Shown in pieces: positions 1 to 7,290 of a stretch of DNA of 36,894 bases. The stretch lies in the NCBI GenBank assembly GCA_026004035.1, contig BPII01000025.1:1-36894 (forward strand), in the 5' to 3' direction. Positions within the stretch are counted from its first letter, which is position 1, and each line of letters opens with the position of its first letter. This DNA comes from Candidatus Sericytochromatia bacterium (GTDB lineage: Bacteria > Cyanobacteriota > Sericytochromatia > UBA7694 > JACMQJ01). A model generated the notes under the pieces. It did not search any database. It had not been told where the DNA came from and was given only the letters and a program-made list of their open reading frames with translations. The position numbers were made by a program, and so were the translations under genes.

Positions 1-124
1 TATTACTACTTTGAATAATTACATCTATTTTGAAATTCTCTTTTATAAATTTACATTGTTTAGGACTTAAAGCAACTCTTTTATCTGATGGTATTTTTCC
101 TTCTTTTATAATTCCTATTTTCAC
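1..124 (-). CDS. N-terminus of AlaDH/PNT-family dehydrogenase (lysine-forming saccharopine dehydrogenase / alanine dehydrogenase type), cut by window edge
   Basis: The minus strand opens at a GTG (124-122) preceded by AAGGAG (138-133) with an 8-base gap, and stays open to the window edge, giving about 41 residues. The translation starts MKIGIIKEGKIPSDKRVALS and continues with PKQC. The R-E-G/K-E-G...D-x-R-V-x-L-[ST]-P-x-Q pattern is the usual start of the AlaDh_PNT N-terminal domain, found in alanine dehydrogenase, transhydrogenase alpha and NAD-dependent lysine-forming saccharopine dehydrogenase-like enzymes. Members reduce or oxidise an amino/keto acid with NAD(P) in the cytosol. The P-x-D-K-R-V-x-L-x-P-x-Q-C version resembles the saccharopine-dehydrogenase-like branch, but the catalytic and Rossmann parts lie outside the window, so the substrate is unknown. 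It is transcribed divergently from the lipoprotein gene that starts at 236. Confidence 0.68.
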   Translation of the reverse strand, partial: MKIGIIKEGKIPSDKRVALSPKQCKFIKENFKIDVIIQSSN

Positions 125-235
125 CTTATTTTCTCCTTATTATTTTTTTAAAAAAAATATAATCTATAAATAAACTAATGTTAAGAATTATTTTAAATAA
201 ATTAACTATACTAAATATATAGCGTGGAGAAATTT

Positions 236-1432
236 ATGTTTAAATCTATTATTAAAGGTATTTCAATATCATTTACATTATTATCAACACTATTTTCCTG
301 TTCAACTACTAATGATTTAATATTAGATAATCAAAATTTATATACAGAAAATAATTTAATACAATCTTCTTCAATTGCAACAACAAATTTACCTCTATGG
401 GTTATGTTTAATAATGCTTACAAAATAACTACTGAAGAAAATGAAGCTATTGGAAGAGCAAGTAAAAATAATCCTGAAAAGTATTTTTTAGGGTTAATAA
501 AAAATGCTAAAAATTATATAAATGGTGCTTTTTATGATATAGATGATCCTGAAGTAACTAATGCTTTTATAGAAGCTCATAAAAGAGGTGTAAAAGTTAG
601 ATTAGTAACTGATACAGACAACCTAGTTTCAAAAGAAGATCCTACACAACCAAGAAAAGCTATTATGGATTTAAAAGCATCAGGAATACAAGTAATAGAT
701 GATAAAAGAAATGGATTAATGCACCATAAATTTATGGTAGTAGATGATAATAAAGTTTGGACAGGTTCATGGAATCTCACAACATCTTCAATGTTTCATC
801 ATAATAATAATGCTCTTTTAATAACATCTAAAGAACTAGCACAAAACTTTAATGCTGAATTTGAAAGAATGTTTAAGCAAAATATGTTTGGTCCAAATTC
901 TCACGATATACCTTACAAACAAGTTAAAGTTGATGATGCTACTATTTCATTATATTTCTCCCCAAAAGGTGGAACTCAAGATGCTGTTTTGGAAGAATTA
1001 AAAAAAGCTCAAAAAAGTATTAAATTTATGACATTTTCTTTAACTGATAAAAACACTCAAAATATTATCTTAGAAAAGAAGAAACAAGGTTTGAAAATAG
1101 AAGGTGTATTTGATGATTGTATGGCTAGAAACTCTTACTCATTATATAGACCTTTTAGACAAAATGGTATATATTCTTTAAGAGATGGTAATCAAGCTCT
1201 TATGCATCACAAGGTTATAATAATAGATGACCAAACAGTAATAACAGGTTCTTTTAACTATTCAAAAAATGCTGAAGAAACTAATAATGAAAATACTCTA
1301 ATAATAAAATCTCAAAAAGTAGCTAAATTTTATAACCAAGAATACGGAAGAATTAAATATGCAGCACTAAATAATAAAAATATACCTGAATATGACCATC
1401 CTGCTTGTGGTGGAAAAGGTCCTGATAAATAA
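236..1432 (+). CDS. Phospholipase D-fold lipoprotein with two HKD motifs
   Basis: This 398-residue protein begins with a lipoprotein-type signal peptide: a Lys-containing start, a hydrophobic stretch, then LLSTLFSC with the Cys near residue 22, so it should be exported and lipid-anchored. Two PLD half-domains follow, each with a full H-x-K-x4-D motif: H163/K165/D170 (HHKFMVVD) and H324/K326/D331 (HHKVIIID). Each motif is followed by the family's G-S-x-N (TGSWN, TGSFN). Two such motifs form one active site in PLD-superfamily phosphodiesterases, which include phospholipases, nucleases and cardiolipin synthases. The lack of membrane spans argues against cardiolipin synthase, so a secreted or periplasmic phosphodiesterase or nuclease is likely. 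The start chosen is ATG 236 because GGAG lies 6 bases upstream. An in-frame GTG at 224 overlaps that Shine-Dalgarno and has none itself. The gene appears to be a single transcription unit. The substrate is unknown. Confidence 0.85.
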   Translation: MFKSIIKGISISFTLLSTLFSCSTTNDLILDNQNLYTENNLIQSSSIATTNLPLWVMFNNAYKITTEENEAIGRASKNNPEKYFLGLIKNAKNYINGAFYDIDDPEVTNAFIEAHKRGVKVRLVTDTDNLVSKEDPTQPRKAIMDLKASGIQVIDDKRNGLMHHKFMVVDDNKVWTGSWNLTTSSMFHHNNNALLITSKELAQNFNAEFERMFKQNMFGPNSHDIPYKQVKVDDATISLYFSPKGGTQDAVLEELKKAQKSIKFMTFSLTDKNTQNIILEKKKQGLKIEGVFDDCMARNSYSLYRPFRQNGIYSLRDGNQALMHHKVIIIDDQTVITGSFNYSKNAEETNNENTLIIKSQKVAKFYNQEYGRIKYAALNNKNIPEYDHPACGGKGPDK

Positions 1433-1479
1433 AAACTATAGTTACCAAATTAGTTTAAAACATTTGTAAAGATTATTAT

Positions 1480-1506
1480 ATTAGACTTCTTGCACTATAA
1501 AATTAA
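1480..1506. repeat. Short sequence shared with 30533-30559
   Basis: The stretch around ATTAGACTTCTTGCACTATA and its AT-rich continuation matches 30533-30559 (ATTAGACATCTTATACTATA) at about 24 of 27 positions. The second copy lies just upstream of repeat copy C. It may be an end of an old insertion element, but there is no transposase beside it. Only an 11-codon ORF beginning MGNKPSV follows, at about 1527. Confidence 0.4.
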
Positions 1507-1650
1507 AAATCAAGGATATTTTAAAATGGGTAACAAACCAAGTGTAATAAATTTATTCTAAGTGTGAAAATTAGTTTGTCATAACTTATAGTATTTTATA
1601 AAAACTCTACCAAAATTTATTTTGTGATATACTACTATAATGATTATGAT

Positions 1651-1656
1651 TATAAT
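1651..1656 (+). promoter_or_regulatory. Putative -10 element placing the nuoA transcript start at its ATG
   Basis: TATAAT at 1651-1656 lies 12 bases before the ATG at 1663. With normal sigma-70 geometry (+1 seven bases after the hexamer) the mRNA would begin at or next to the start codon. No Shine-Dalgarno is visible upstream of nuoA. I see no good -35; a second TATAAT lies at 1636-1641. Confidence 0.4.
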
Positions 1657-1662
1657 AGTTTT

Positions 1663-2022
1663 ATGACAGAATTAGCTTTTTCATTCATTGCAATCATTTT
1701 AATTGCATGTGCAATACCAACTATAATATTACTATTATCAAGTTTTTTAGGAAAGAAAAAAGACACTATTGTAAAAATGGAATCTTACGAATCTGGTGTT
1801 AAAAATGTTGTAGGTTCTGTAAAAGAAAGATTTTCTATTAGATTTTATTTAATAGCAATCCTTTTTATAGTTTTTGATGTTGAAACTGTTTTTATGTTTC
1901 CCTGGGCTGTAACATTTAAAGAACTTGGATTTGATGGTTTTGTATCAATGATAATTTTTATTGGAATATTACTTGCTGGATATATCTATATTATTAGAAA
2001 AGGTGCATTAAAATGGGATTAG
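1663..2022 (+). CDS. nuoA: NADH-quinone oxidoreductase subunit A
   Basis: This is a small membrane subunit of respiratory complex I (NDH-1), which couples electron transfer to quinone with ion pumping. The 119-residue protein has three hydrophobic segments (about residues 3-25, 60-82 and 88-110). It carries the family core: MESYESG, then RFSIRFYLIAILFIVFDVE, then the PW in MFPWAV. The acidic residues of the DVE segment are part of the conserved quinone-site loop region. I place the start at ATG 1663, giving the normal family length. An in-frame GTG at 1624 would add 13 Tyr/Asp/Asn-rich residues that look like translated promoter DNA. It is first in a nuoABCD operon and its last 10 bases overlap nuoB. 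The remaining complex I genes (E-N) are not in this window. Confidence 0.92.
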   Translation: MTELAFSFIAIILIACAIPTIILLLSSFLGKKKDTIVKMESYESGVKNVVGSVKERFSIRFYLIAILFIVFDVETVFMFPWAVTFKELGFDGFVSMIIFIGILLAGYIYIIRKGALKWD

Positions 2023-2543
2023 AAAATTTTTTAGGTGATTCAATAATAACAACAAAAATAGAAGAAGTTATAAAGTGGGGTAGAAAAAATTCATTATGGC
2101 CTATGCCTTTTGGTACAGCTTGTTGTGCAATAGAATATATGAGCACAGTTTCTTCAGTTTTTGATGTTTCAAGGTTTGGTGCTGAATTAGTTAGGTTTTC
2201 ACCAAGGCAATCGGATTTAATAATAGTAGCTGGAACAATAACATTTAAACAAGCACCTATTTTAAAAAGAATATATGAACAAATGCCAGAACCAAAGTGG
2301 GTTATTTCAATGGGTGCTTGTGCTTCATCAGGAGGATTTTATGATAATTATTGCACAGTTCAAGGTATAGACCAAATAATACCTGTTGATGTTTATATAG
2401 CAGGATGTCCTCCTAGACCTGAAGCTGTTATTGATGCTATAATAAAAATTCAAGAAGCAATAGATAAGCAAGAATCAGAATTATCAGAGAAAAAAAGACA
2501 AAAAATATTTATAGGAGATTTTGAAAAAGTAGGTAAACAATGA
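2013..2543 (+). CDS. nuoB: NADH-quinone oxidoreductase subunit B
   Basis: NuoB is the peripheral-arm subunit that carries iron-sulfur cluster N2, the last cluster before quinone. All four expected cysteines are present: the tandem pair C37-C38 ([10 protein letters not shown]), C103 ([10 protein letters not shown]) and C132 ([10 protein letters not shown]). Also visible are the [15 protein letters not shown] segment and the [12 protein letters not shown] motif. At 176 residues it is a normal length. Its ATG lies inside the end of nuoA (10-base overlap) and its TGA overlaps the nuoC ATG (ATGA), so the operon is tightly coupled translationally. The N-terminus starts only about 20 residues before the WGRKNSLWP motif, as in short NuoB forms. 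Confidence 0.95.
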   Translation: MGLENFLGDSIITTKIEEVIKWGRKNSLWPMPFGTACCAIEYMSTVSSVFDVSRFGAELVRFSPRQSDLIIVAGTITFKQAPILKRIYEQMPEPKWVISMGACASSGGFYDNYCTVQGIDQIIPVDVYIAGCPPRPEAVIDAIIKIQEAIDKQESELSEKKRQKIFIGDFEKVGKQ

Positions 2544-3079
2544 ATGAAAGTATTACAATAAAAAAGTTAAAAAAATTTTTTTCTGACTCTATTATAGAGA
2601 TAACTGATAATAAGCATAATGACACTATTATAGTAAAAAAAGAAAATATTTTTGAAATACTAAAGTTTTTAAAAGATGATAAAGAACTTGACTATAATGT
2701 TCTAATGGATATTACAGTTATTGATTATTTAAAATACCCAATAAAAAAACAAGAAAGATTTGAAGTTGTCTATATATTATATTCTCTTAATAAATTTCAT
2801 AGAGTTATAATAAAAACTCCTGTAAGTCTTAAAGAACCTTATATAGATTCTGTAACTTCTCTTTGGAAATCAGCTGATTGGGCAGAAAGAGAAGCTTATG
2901 ACATGTATGGAATTAAATTTAATAATCATCCTAATTTAAAAAGAATATTAAATCATCATGAATTTGTTGGACATCCACTAAGAAAAGATTACCCGATTAA
3001 AAAACGTCAAGAATTATCCTTGAATGATAGTTTAATGGATGAAATGGATAAAAAACTTATTCAAAAGGGGTTAAAATAA
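2540..3079 (+). CDS. nuoC: NADH-quinone oxidoreductase subunit C
   Basis: This is the 30-kDa hydrophilic subunit of complex I, which packs against NuoD and NuoB near the quinone site. The 179-residue protein ends with the family signature: [19 protein letters not shown], then HPNLKRIL, then a variant of the G-H-P-L-R-K-D-Y-P motif ([11 protein letters not shown]). It is a separate gene, not fused to nuoD as in enterobacteria. The ATG overlaps the nuoB stop by four bases, and the TAA is directly followed by the nuoD ATG with no gap. The N-terminal third is divergent and Lys-rich, in line with the base composition. Confidence 0.93.
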   Translation: MNESITIKKLKKFFSDSIIEITDNKHNDTIIVKKENIFEILKFLKDDKELDYNVLMDITVIDYLKYPIKKQERFEVVYILYSLNKFHRVIIKTPVSLKEPYIDSVTSLWKSADWAEREAYDMYGIKFNNHPNLKRILNHHEFVGHPLRKDYPIKKRQELSLNDSLMDEMDKKLIQKGLK

Positions 3080-4303
3080 ATGGCACATACTAAAGTGGAA
3101 CCTAAAGAATTAGAAAAAGATTTTTACAAAGAATTACACACTGAACTTTTATTCATAAATCTAGGCCCATCACATCCTGCAAGTCATGGAACATTAAGAA
3201 CTTTTTGTGCATTGGATGGAGAGACTATAAAAGCTGCTGTTACAGAAATAGGATATTTACATAGAGGATTTGAAAAAACAGTTGAGCACAAAACTTATAA
3301 TCAAGCTATACCATACACTGATAGACTTAATTATGTCTCTTCTATTATGAATAATGTAGGATTTGCAAAAGCTGTAGAAAAAATGCTTGGAATACAAATA
3401 ACAGATAGGTGTATTTTCATAAGAGTTATATTAAGTGAATTAATGAGAATTATTGACCATTTAGTTTGTATAGCTGCTAATTTAGTTGATATAGGAGCAT
3501 TAACTAATTTTTGGTATTTATATAACCAAAGAGAACTTGTTTATACGATACTTGAAAAACTAACAGGAGCTAGATTAACAAATAGTTTTACAAGAATAGG
3601 TGGTTTATATAGAGATTTATATGATGGTTTTGAAGATGATTTAAAATATGCATTAAAACAGATAGAAAAAGCAACAATTGATGTAACAAAATTGATAAGA
3701 AAAAACAGAATATTTCTTGATAGAACTCAAAATATATGTATTGTAACAAAAGAACAAGCGATTAGTTATGGATTTACTGGACCTTGTTTAAGAGCTTCAG
3801 GTGTTGAATATGATATAAGAAAAGTTCATCCTTACTACTACTACGATCAATTTGATTTTGATATACCTGTTGGAGAAAAAGGAGATGTGTATGATAGAAT
3901 TTTTGTGAGGTTTGAAGAAATATATCAAAGTATAAAATTAATAAGACAATATATGAAAAATTTACCTGGAGGATCAATAAATGTAGATGATAAAAGAGTA
4001 ACTTTACCTGATAAATCACAAACATATAATAATATAGAAGGTTTAATAAATCACTTTAAGTTAATATTTGAAGGTGTTAAAGTAGATCCAGGAGAAATAT
4101 ATGATTGTACTGAAGCTGCTAATGGTGAATTAGGTTTCTTTATAGTAAGTGATGGTAGTGGTTATCCATATAAAGTAAAAGTTAGACCACCATGCTTTTA
4201 TATATTTTCTTCTTTTGCTGATATTATAGAAGAACATATGATAGCTGATGCAATAGCATGTTTAGGTAGTTTAAATATAATAGCTGGTGAATTAGATAGA
4301 TAA
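3080..4303 (+). CDS. nuoD: NADH-quinone oxidoreductase subunit D
   Basis: This is the 49-kDa subunit that forms much of the quinone-binding cavity and is related to the large subunit of [NiFe] hydrogenases. At 407 residues it is a normal length. Visible motifs are NLGPSHPASHGTLR near the N-terminus (the quinone-site His/Ser-His loop), GYLHRGFEK, TGPCLRASG, GELGFFIVSDGSGYPYKVKV and the terminal IIAGELDR, close to the usual D-x-V-x-G-E-x-D-R. The hydrogenase-type metal cysteines are absent, as expected for NuoD. It is the last gene of this operon in the window. It is followed by about 0.3 kb without genes that holds repeat copy A, so nuoE-N are elsewhere or were separated. Confidence 0.95.
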   Translation: MAHTKVEPKELEKDFYKELHTELLFINLGPSHPASHGTLRTFCALDGETIKAAVTEIGYLHRGFEKTVEHKTYNQAIPYTDRLNYVSSIMNNVGFAKAVEKMLGIQITDRCIFIRVILSELMRIIDHLVCIAANLVDIGALTNFWYLYNQRELVYTILEKLTGARLTNSFTRIGGLYRDLYDGFEDDLKYALKQIEKATIDVTKLIRKNRIFLDRTQNICIVTKEQAISYGFTGPCLRASGVEYDIRKVHPYYYYDQFDFDIPVGEKGDVYDRIFVRFEEIYQSIKLIRQYMKNLPGGSINVDDKRVTLPDKSQTYNNIEGLINHFKLIFEGVKVDPGEIYDCTEAANGELGFFIVSDGSGYPYKVKVRPPCFYIFSSFADIIEEHMIADAIACLGSLNIIAGELDR

Positions 4304-4390
4304 AAAAATTAAATATTTTAATAAATACTAAAAAAAACTTTTCTTTATATCTTGTGCCAAACTAAGTAAATAATAGTAGACTAAAAAATT

Positions 4391-4534
4391 TGCCAATGGG
4401 ATTGAGTTATAGAAAAAAATTACCTTCAAAAGCTTATAAATACTAAATTTAAAGTATATTTTAATATAAATCTTTAAAATTCTTACTATTAAGAGATTTT
4501 AAGCTTATCAAAAAATAACATTAGCCTAGTGCCA
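4391..4534 (+). repeat. Interspersed ~140-bp repeat, copy A
   Basis: This sequence matches the reverse complement of 18059-18199 almost base for base over its central 120 bases, and matches 30606-30713 over its right-hand 95 bases. Shared blocks include ATTGAGTTATAGAAAAAA, TACCTTCAAAAGCTTATAAA, TAATATAAATCTTTAAAAT, TTTTAAGCTTATCAAAAAAT and AACATTAGCCTAGTGCC. The right end reads CCTAGTGCCA. Copy B's other end reads GGCACTG, so the element has short inverted ends (GGCACT/AGTGCC). The left end of this copy is the most diverged part. It has no coding capacity and looks like a MITE-type element. Confidence 0.8.
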
Positions 4535-4553
4535 TAGTGATTTAATTCACTAT
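4534..4553. repeat. 7-bp inverted repeat (hairpin) at the right edge of repeat copy A
   Basis: ATAGTGA (4534-4540) and TCACTAT (4547-4553) are perfect reverse complements around a 6-base loop TTTAAT. No T-tract follows immediately, so it is not a typical terminator. It could be a protein-binding site or an insertion scar. Confidence 0.4.
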
Positions 4554-4622
4554 AGATTTAATGAAAATTAAAAATTTTTTTTTAGAAAATAAATTAAAAT
4601 ATTATTAGTTAAATAAAGGATA

Positions 4623-5354
4623 GTGGTTAATACGAAAAATAAATTTTTTTTATTAAATACTTGGCAAATCTCAGTTGGTTTAACTAGTTTAATTCTTGGT
4701 TTTTTATTTTCTTTACAATTTAAATCACAAGCAGAACAAAGAAAATCTATACCTAGTAGAAGAATAGAAGATTTGACTGTAATGCTAAGGGAATCAGAAG
4801 AAAAGATACATAGCTTGGAAGAAACTATAATAAAATTAAAAGCTGAAATAGAAAAATCTAAAAGTAACAAAAATACAAATGAAGATACTACAACTAAAGT
4901 TCTTACTGGTTTTTATCCTCTAGTAGGTAAAGGAATAATTGTAACCATAGATGATAGTAAGACACCTTTAACAAATGGAGAAAATCCTAATAATGGTATA
5001 GTTCATAATGAAGATTTACTAAAAATCACCAATGAACTATATGCTGGTGGTGCTGAAGCTATTGCAATAAATGGACAAAGATTAATATCTAATTCTGAAA
5101 TAACTTGTGCTGGACCAACAATACTTGTTAATAAAACTAGAATTACTCCTCCATTTGTAATATCAGCTATAGGAAATCAAGATAATATGATAGCAACTTT
5201 AGAAATGAGAGGAGGAATACTTGAAACTATAAAGTTTTTTGGGTTAGAAGTAAAAATAGAAAAGAAAGACAATATAGTATTACCTGCTTATAACGGTAAT
5301 ATTGATTTAAAATATTCAAAAACTTTAAACATATCAAATAACAAGGATTTTTGA
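4623..5354 (+). CDS. DUF881 family membrane protein (YlxW/YlxX-like)
   Basis: This 243-residue protein has a single membrane span (about residues 16-34). It is followed by a predicted coiled coil (about 48-80, from DLTVMLRESEEKIHSLEETI onward) and then a DUF881 domain (about 95-225). The domain motifs are GKGIIVTIDDS, HNEDLLKITNELYAGGAEAI, AINGQRLI and CAGPTILVN. In Bacillus the homologues ylxW/ylxX sit with sbp between divIB and ftsA-ftsZ. Here it is likewise directly followed by an sbp (DUF1290) gene, which supports a role at the division site or in the envelope, although the biochemical function is unknown. The start is GTG 4623. AAGGA at 4616-4620 precedes it, but with an unusually short 2-base gap, so the exact start is uncertain. 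Confidence 0.85.
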   Translation: MVNTKNKFFLLNTWQISVGLTSLILGFLFSLQFKSQAEQRKSIPSRRIEDLTVMLRESEEKIHSLEETIIKLKAEIEKSKSNKNTNEDTTTKVLTGFYPLVGKGIIVTIDDSKTPLTNGENPNNGIVHNEDLLKITNELYAGGAEAIAINGQRLISNSEITCAGPTILVNKTRITPPFVISAIGNQDNMIATLEMRGGILETIKFFGLEVKIEKKDNIVLPAYNGNIDLKYSKTLNISNNKDF

Positions 5355-5355
5355 T

Positions 5356-5766
5356 ATGTGGGTAATTTTTAGTGGTTTTTTTCTTGGAATGTTAATAGGT
5401 TTTTTAACTCCTTTAAATATACCCGTTGCTTTTAGTAAATATTTATCAGTTGCAATATTAGCAGGATTAGATAGTAGTTTAGGTGGAATGAGAGCCGGAT
5501 TTGAGAAAAATTTTAGATTATCAATTTTTACAAGTGGATTTACGTTTAATATATTAATGGCTGTAATTTTAGTCTATTTAGGTGATTTATTAGGAATAGA
5601 TTTATATATAGCAGCAATAGTAGTTTTTGGTATGAGAATATTTAATAATATCACAGCTATAAGAAGATTTTTTATAAAAAAATTTTGGATAGAACCTAAA
5701 GATTCTGTTTCAAAAAATTTAAATAATCAAAGTATTATTTATAATAATGAAAAAATAAGTTCGTAA
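5356..5766 (+). CDS. sbp: Small basic protein, DUF1290 family
   Basis: This 136-residue integral membrane protein matches the Sbp/DUF1290 family. Segment 1 is FSGFFLGMLIGF, followed by the conserved loop AGLDSSLGGMRAGFE. Segment 2 is around IFTSGFTFNILMAVILVYLG and segment 3 is IAAIVVFGMRIFNNI, followed by the basic stretch RRFFIKKF. The family is found beside DUF881 genes and division genes in Firmicutes and Actinobacteria; its role is unknown. The ATG is 1 base after the DUF881 stop, with AAGG (5343-5346) inside the upstream gene as a Shine-Dalgarno, so the two are an operon. The C-terminal Asn/Ser-rich tail (about residues 115-136) looks variable. Confidence 0.88.
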   Translation: MWVIFSGFFLGMLIGFLTPLNIPVAFSKYLSVAILAGLDSSLGGMRAGFEKNFRLSIFTSGFTFNILMAVILVYLGDLLGIDLYIAAIVVFGMRIFNNITAIRRFFIKKFWIEPKDSVSKNLNNQSIIYNNEKISS

Positions 5767-5801
5767 AGTGATATAATTTTTTATTATTATATTTTTGTTT
5801 T

Positions 5802-6032
5802 ATGAAAGATAGTAGTTTAGTTCCATCTCCTAAAAAGAGATTAGGAGAAATATTATTGGACTTAGGTTTTATTACAGAAGAACAATTATTACACGCTCTT
5901 GATGTACAAGCAAAGGAAAAAAGACTATTAGGACAAGTTTTAATAAAACTAGGTTATTGTTCTCCAGAAACAATTATAAGTGCATTGGATATGCAAGAAA
6001 TATCTTTATTTGAAAATAAAGATGATGGTTAA
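5802..6032 (+). CDS. Stand-alone MshEN-type (PilB/GspE N-terminal-like) c-di-GMP-binding module
   Basis: The whole 76-residue protein is one MshEN unit. Motif 1 (residues 13-36) is RLGEILLDLGFI, TEEQLLHA, LDVQ. Motif 2 (42-65) is LLGQVLIKLGYC, SPETIISA, LDMQ. Both follow the published pattern R-L-G-x2-[LVI]2-x2-G-[LVI]2-x4-L-x3-L-x2-Q, and they are separated by exactly five residues (AKEKR), as in the c-di-GMP-binding domain at the N-terminus of MshE-type ATPases. Deviations are Phe/Tyr-Cys at the first [LVI] pair and Leu for Arg in motif 2. There is no ATPase domain, and the gene is complete with flanking stops. TATATT at 5788-5793 lies 14 bases before ATG and no Shine-Dalgarno is seen. The gene converges on rplT with a 5-base gap. 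Confidence 0.72.
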   Translation: MKDSSLVPSPKKRLGEILLDLGFITEEQLLHALDVQAKEKRLLGQVLIKLGYCSPETIISALDMQEISLFENKDDG

Positions 6033-6037
6033 AATTA

Positions 6038-6409
6038 TTAAGCTGTAGCTTTTAAAGATGCTAATTTTTCTTTTGCAACATTAACAATATTAGAAAAAGT
6101 TGCTGGATCACTTATTGCTAGATCAGATAACATTTTTCTATTTATATCTATATCAGCTAACTTTAAACCATTTATTAATTGACTATAAGATAATCCATTC
6201 ATTCTTGCAGCAGCATTTATTCTTGTTATCCATAATCTTCTAAATTCTCTTTTCTTTTCTCTTCTATGACGATAAGCATATCTTAAAGCTTTCATCATAG
6301 ATTGCATAGCTGATGTTATTATTTTACCAGCACCAGCTCTATGTCCTTTTACTAATTTTAAAACTTTCTTATGTCTCTTTTTTGAGACATTACCTCCTTT
6401 TACTCTCAT
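6038..6409 (-). CDS. rplT: 50S ribosomal protein L20 (bL20)
   Basis: This 123-residue basic protein binds domain II of 23S rRNA early in large-subunit assembly. Family motifs are [20 protein letters not shown], then [20 protein letters not shown], then [11 protein letters not shown] and [12 protein letters not shown]. The usual MARVKRG start appears as MRVKGG. AAGGAG lies 10 bases upstream of the ATG. It is the last gene of infC-rpmI-rplT. In several bacteria L20 represses its own operon by binding the mRNA leader, which fits the structured leader upstream of infC here. Confidence 0.97.
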   Translation of the reverse strand: MRVKGGNVSKKRHKKVLKLVKGHRAGAGKIITSAMQSMMKALRYAYRHRREKKREFRRLWITRINAAARMNGLSYSQLINGLKLADIDINRKMLSDLAISDPATFSNIVNVAKEKLASLKATA

Positions 6410-6427
6410 TTTATTTACTCTCCTTAA

Positions 6428-6637
6428 TTATCTTAAATATTCTTTATATGGTAATTGAGAACTTACTCTATCTAAATCTGTTTTAGAAACAAGTGCTTCA
6501 CCAGTAAGATTTCTTATTCTTTTTTTGGTTTTCCAATGTAAAAGATGCTTTCTACCAGCTTTTCTTCTCATTAACTTGCCACTTGCAGTTAATTTAAATC
6601 TTTTTGCTGCTGATTTTCTTGTTTTAACTTTTGGCAT
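6428..6637 (-). CDS. rpmI: 50S ribosomal protein L35 (bL35)
   Basis: This 69-residue basic protein carries the L35 signature [20 protein letters not shown] followed by [13 protein letters not shown] and KTKKRIRNL. Its ATG (6637) lies 14 bases inside the 3' end of infC and is preceded by GGAGG (6651-6647) with a 9-base gap inside infC, so it can initiate independently. rplT follows after 18 bases. It is a ribosome structural protein. Confidence 0.97.
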   Translation of the reverse strand: MPKVKTRKSAAKRFKLTASGKLMRRKAGRKHLLHWKTKKRIRNLTGEALVSKTDLDRVSSQLPYKEYLR

Positions 6638-7163
6638 GTTGTTTAACCTCCTTTTTAGGTGTAATAATCATTATAACTTGTTTTCCTTCATGCTTTGCTT
6701 CTCTTTCTATAGAAGCTATATTTTCAACTTCCTTTGCAAATCTGTTTAACAAATTTACAGCAAGATGAGCATATTGTTCTTCCCTACCTTTTAATTTAAC
6801 CGTTAATTTAACTTTGTCACCATGTTCTATAAACTTTTGTATTTGTTTTACTCTAACTTGAAAGTCATGTTCAGCAATTTTATAACTTAAAGTTAGTTCT
6901 TTAATTGTAATAACATGTTGTTTTTTCTTAGCTTCTTTGTTTTTCTTCTCTAATTCATACTTATGTCTACCAAAATCCATTATTTTACAAACAGGCGGAA
7001 CAGCATTAGGTGAAACCATAACTAAATCTAAATTTTTATCTTTAGCTAGTCTTAAAGCTTCATTTGTATTAACAATACCTAATTGAGAACCATCATAATT
7101 TATTAATCTTACTTCTTTTACTTTAATTTGTTCATTCACTAATGTATTAATATCTTTACTAAT
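6624..7163 (-). CDS. infC: Translation initiation factor IF-3, starting at AUU
   Basis: IF-3 binds the 30S subunit, prevents 70S re-association and checks start-codon pairing. The protein has the N-domain motif [17 protein letters not shown], then [19 protein letters not shown] and [15 protein letters not shown], a Lys-rich linker, and the C-domain with [21 protein letters not shown] place the start at ATT 7163-7161, giving 179 residues beginning (M)[13 protein letters not shown]. This matches the S-K-D...V-N-E start of Bacillus-type IF-3. GGAGG (7178-7174) lies 10 bases upstream, whereas the first standard codon, GTG 7139, has no Shine-Dalgarno. Use of AUU in infC is the known basis of IF-3 autoregulation. 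It is first in infC-rpmI-rplT. Confidence 0.93.
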   Translation of the reverse strand: MSKDINTLVNEQIKVKEVRLINYDGSQLGIVNTNEALRLAKDKNLDLVMVSPNAVPPVCKIMDFGRHKYELEKKNKEAKKKQHVITIKELTLSYKIAEHDFQVRVKQIQKFIEHGDKVKLTVKLKGREEQYAHLAVNLLNRFAKEVENIASIEREAKHEGKQVIMIITPKKEVKQHAKS

Positions 7164-7173
7164 AGTTAAAAAT

Positions 7174-7178
7174 CCTCC
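7174..7178 (-). promoter_or_regulatory. Shine-Dalgarno that fixes the AUU start of infC
   Basis: GGAGG on the minus strand lies 10 bases upstream of ATT 7163 and 34 bases upstream of GTG 7139. The ATG overlapping it at 7180-7178 is in another frame and stops after a few codons. Confidence 0.75.
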
Positions 7179-7180
7179 AT

Positions 7181-7290
7181 AAAAAAATAAATAAATGTAA
7201 AAGCATATATTTTACTAATTACCTGAAGGTATATATGCGAACCATTCAGCCATAGAAGGCAGCTTTTAAAAGCTGGTAAATACATTAATT
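7181..7290 (-). promoter_or_regulatory. Structured leader upstream of infC-rpmI-rplT (L20-leader-like candidate)
   Basis: Several inverted repeats are packed here. GCATATAT (7203-7210) pairs with ATATATGC (7231-7238), enclosing ACC-TGAA-GGT (7221-7230). GCC-ATAGAA-GGC lies near 7249-7260. CAGCTTTTAAAAGCTG (7260-7275) is a perfect 16-base palindrome. This stretch is less AT-rich than its surroundings. In Firmicutes and enterobacteria the same operon is controlled by L20 binding to rRNA-mimicking leader structures. Position and structure fit that, but I have not matched it to a known L20 leader consensus. No T-tract follows the hairpins, so translational rather than attenuation control is more likely. 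Confidence 0.45.

Larger units (their letters stand above)
4304..4622. other. Gene-free stretch with repeat copy A and a hairpin
   Basis: No reading frame here looks like a gene. The stretch holds interspersed repeat copy A (4391-4534), a 7-bp inverted repeat at its right edge, and the Shine-Dalgarno of the next gene. I see no convincing rho-independent terminator behind nuoD. Confidence 0.6.

Noticed and set aside
577..780. Long open frames antisense to the PLD, nuoD, DUF881, CBS, S1 and other genes
   Set aside because: They are shadows of real genes in an AT-rich genome: no ribosome-binding sites, no recognisable motifs, and they lie entirely within well-supported genes.
1624..1662. GTG 1624 as the nuoA start
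   Set aside because: It would add 13 residues (IYYYNDYDYNSF) encoded by promoter-like sequence including TATAAT; no Shine-Dalgarno.
7235..7258. tRNA T-arm-like GGTTCGCAT on the minus strand
   Set aside because: No matching D-arm, anticodon arm or acceptor stem around it; it is better explained as part of the infC leader.
7260..7275. Intrinsic terminator at CAGCTTTTAAAAGCTG
   Set aside because: No T-tract follows on either strand; more likely part of the leader structure.
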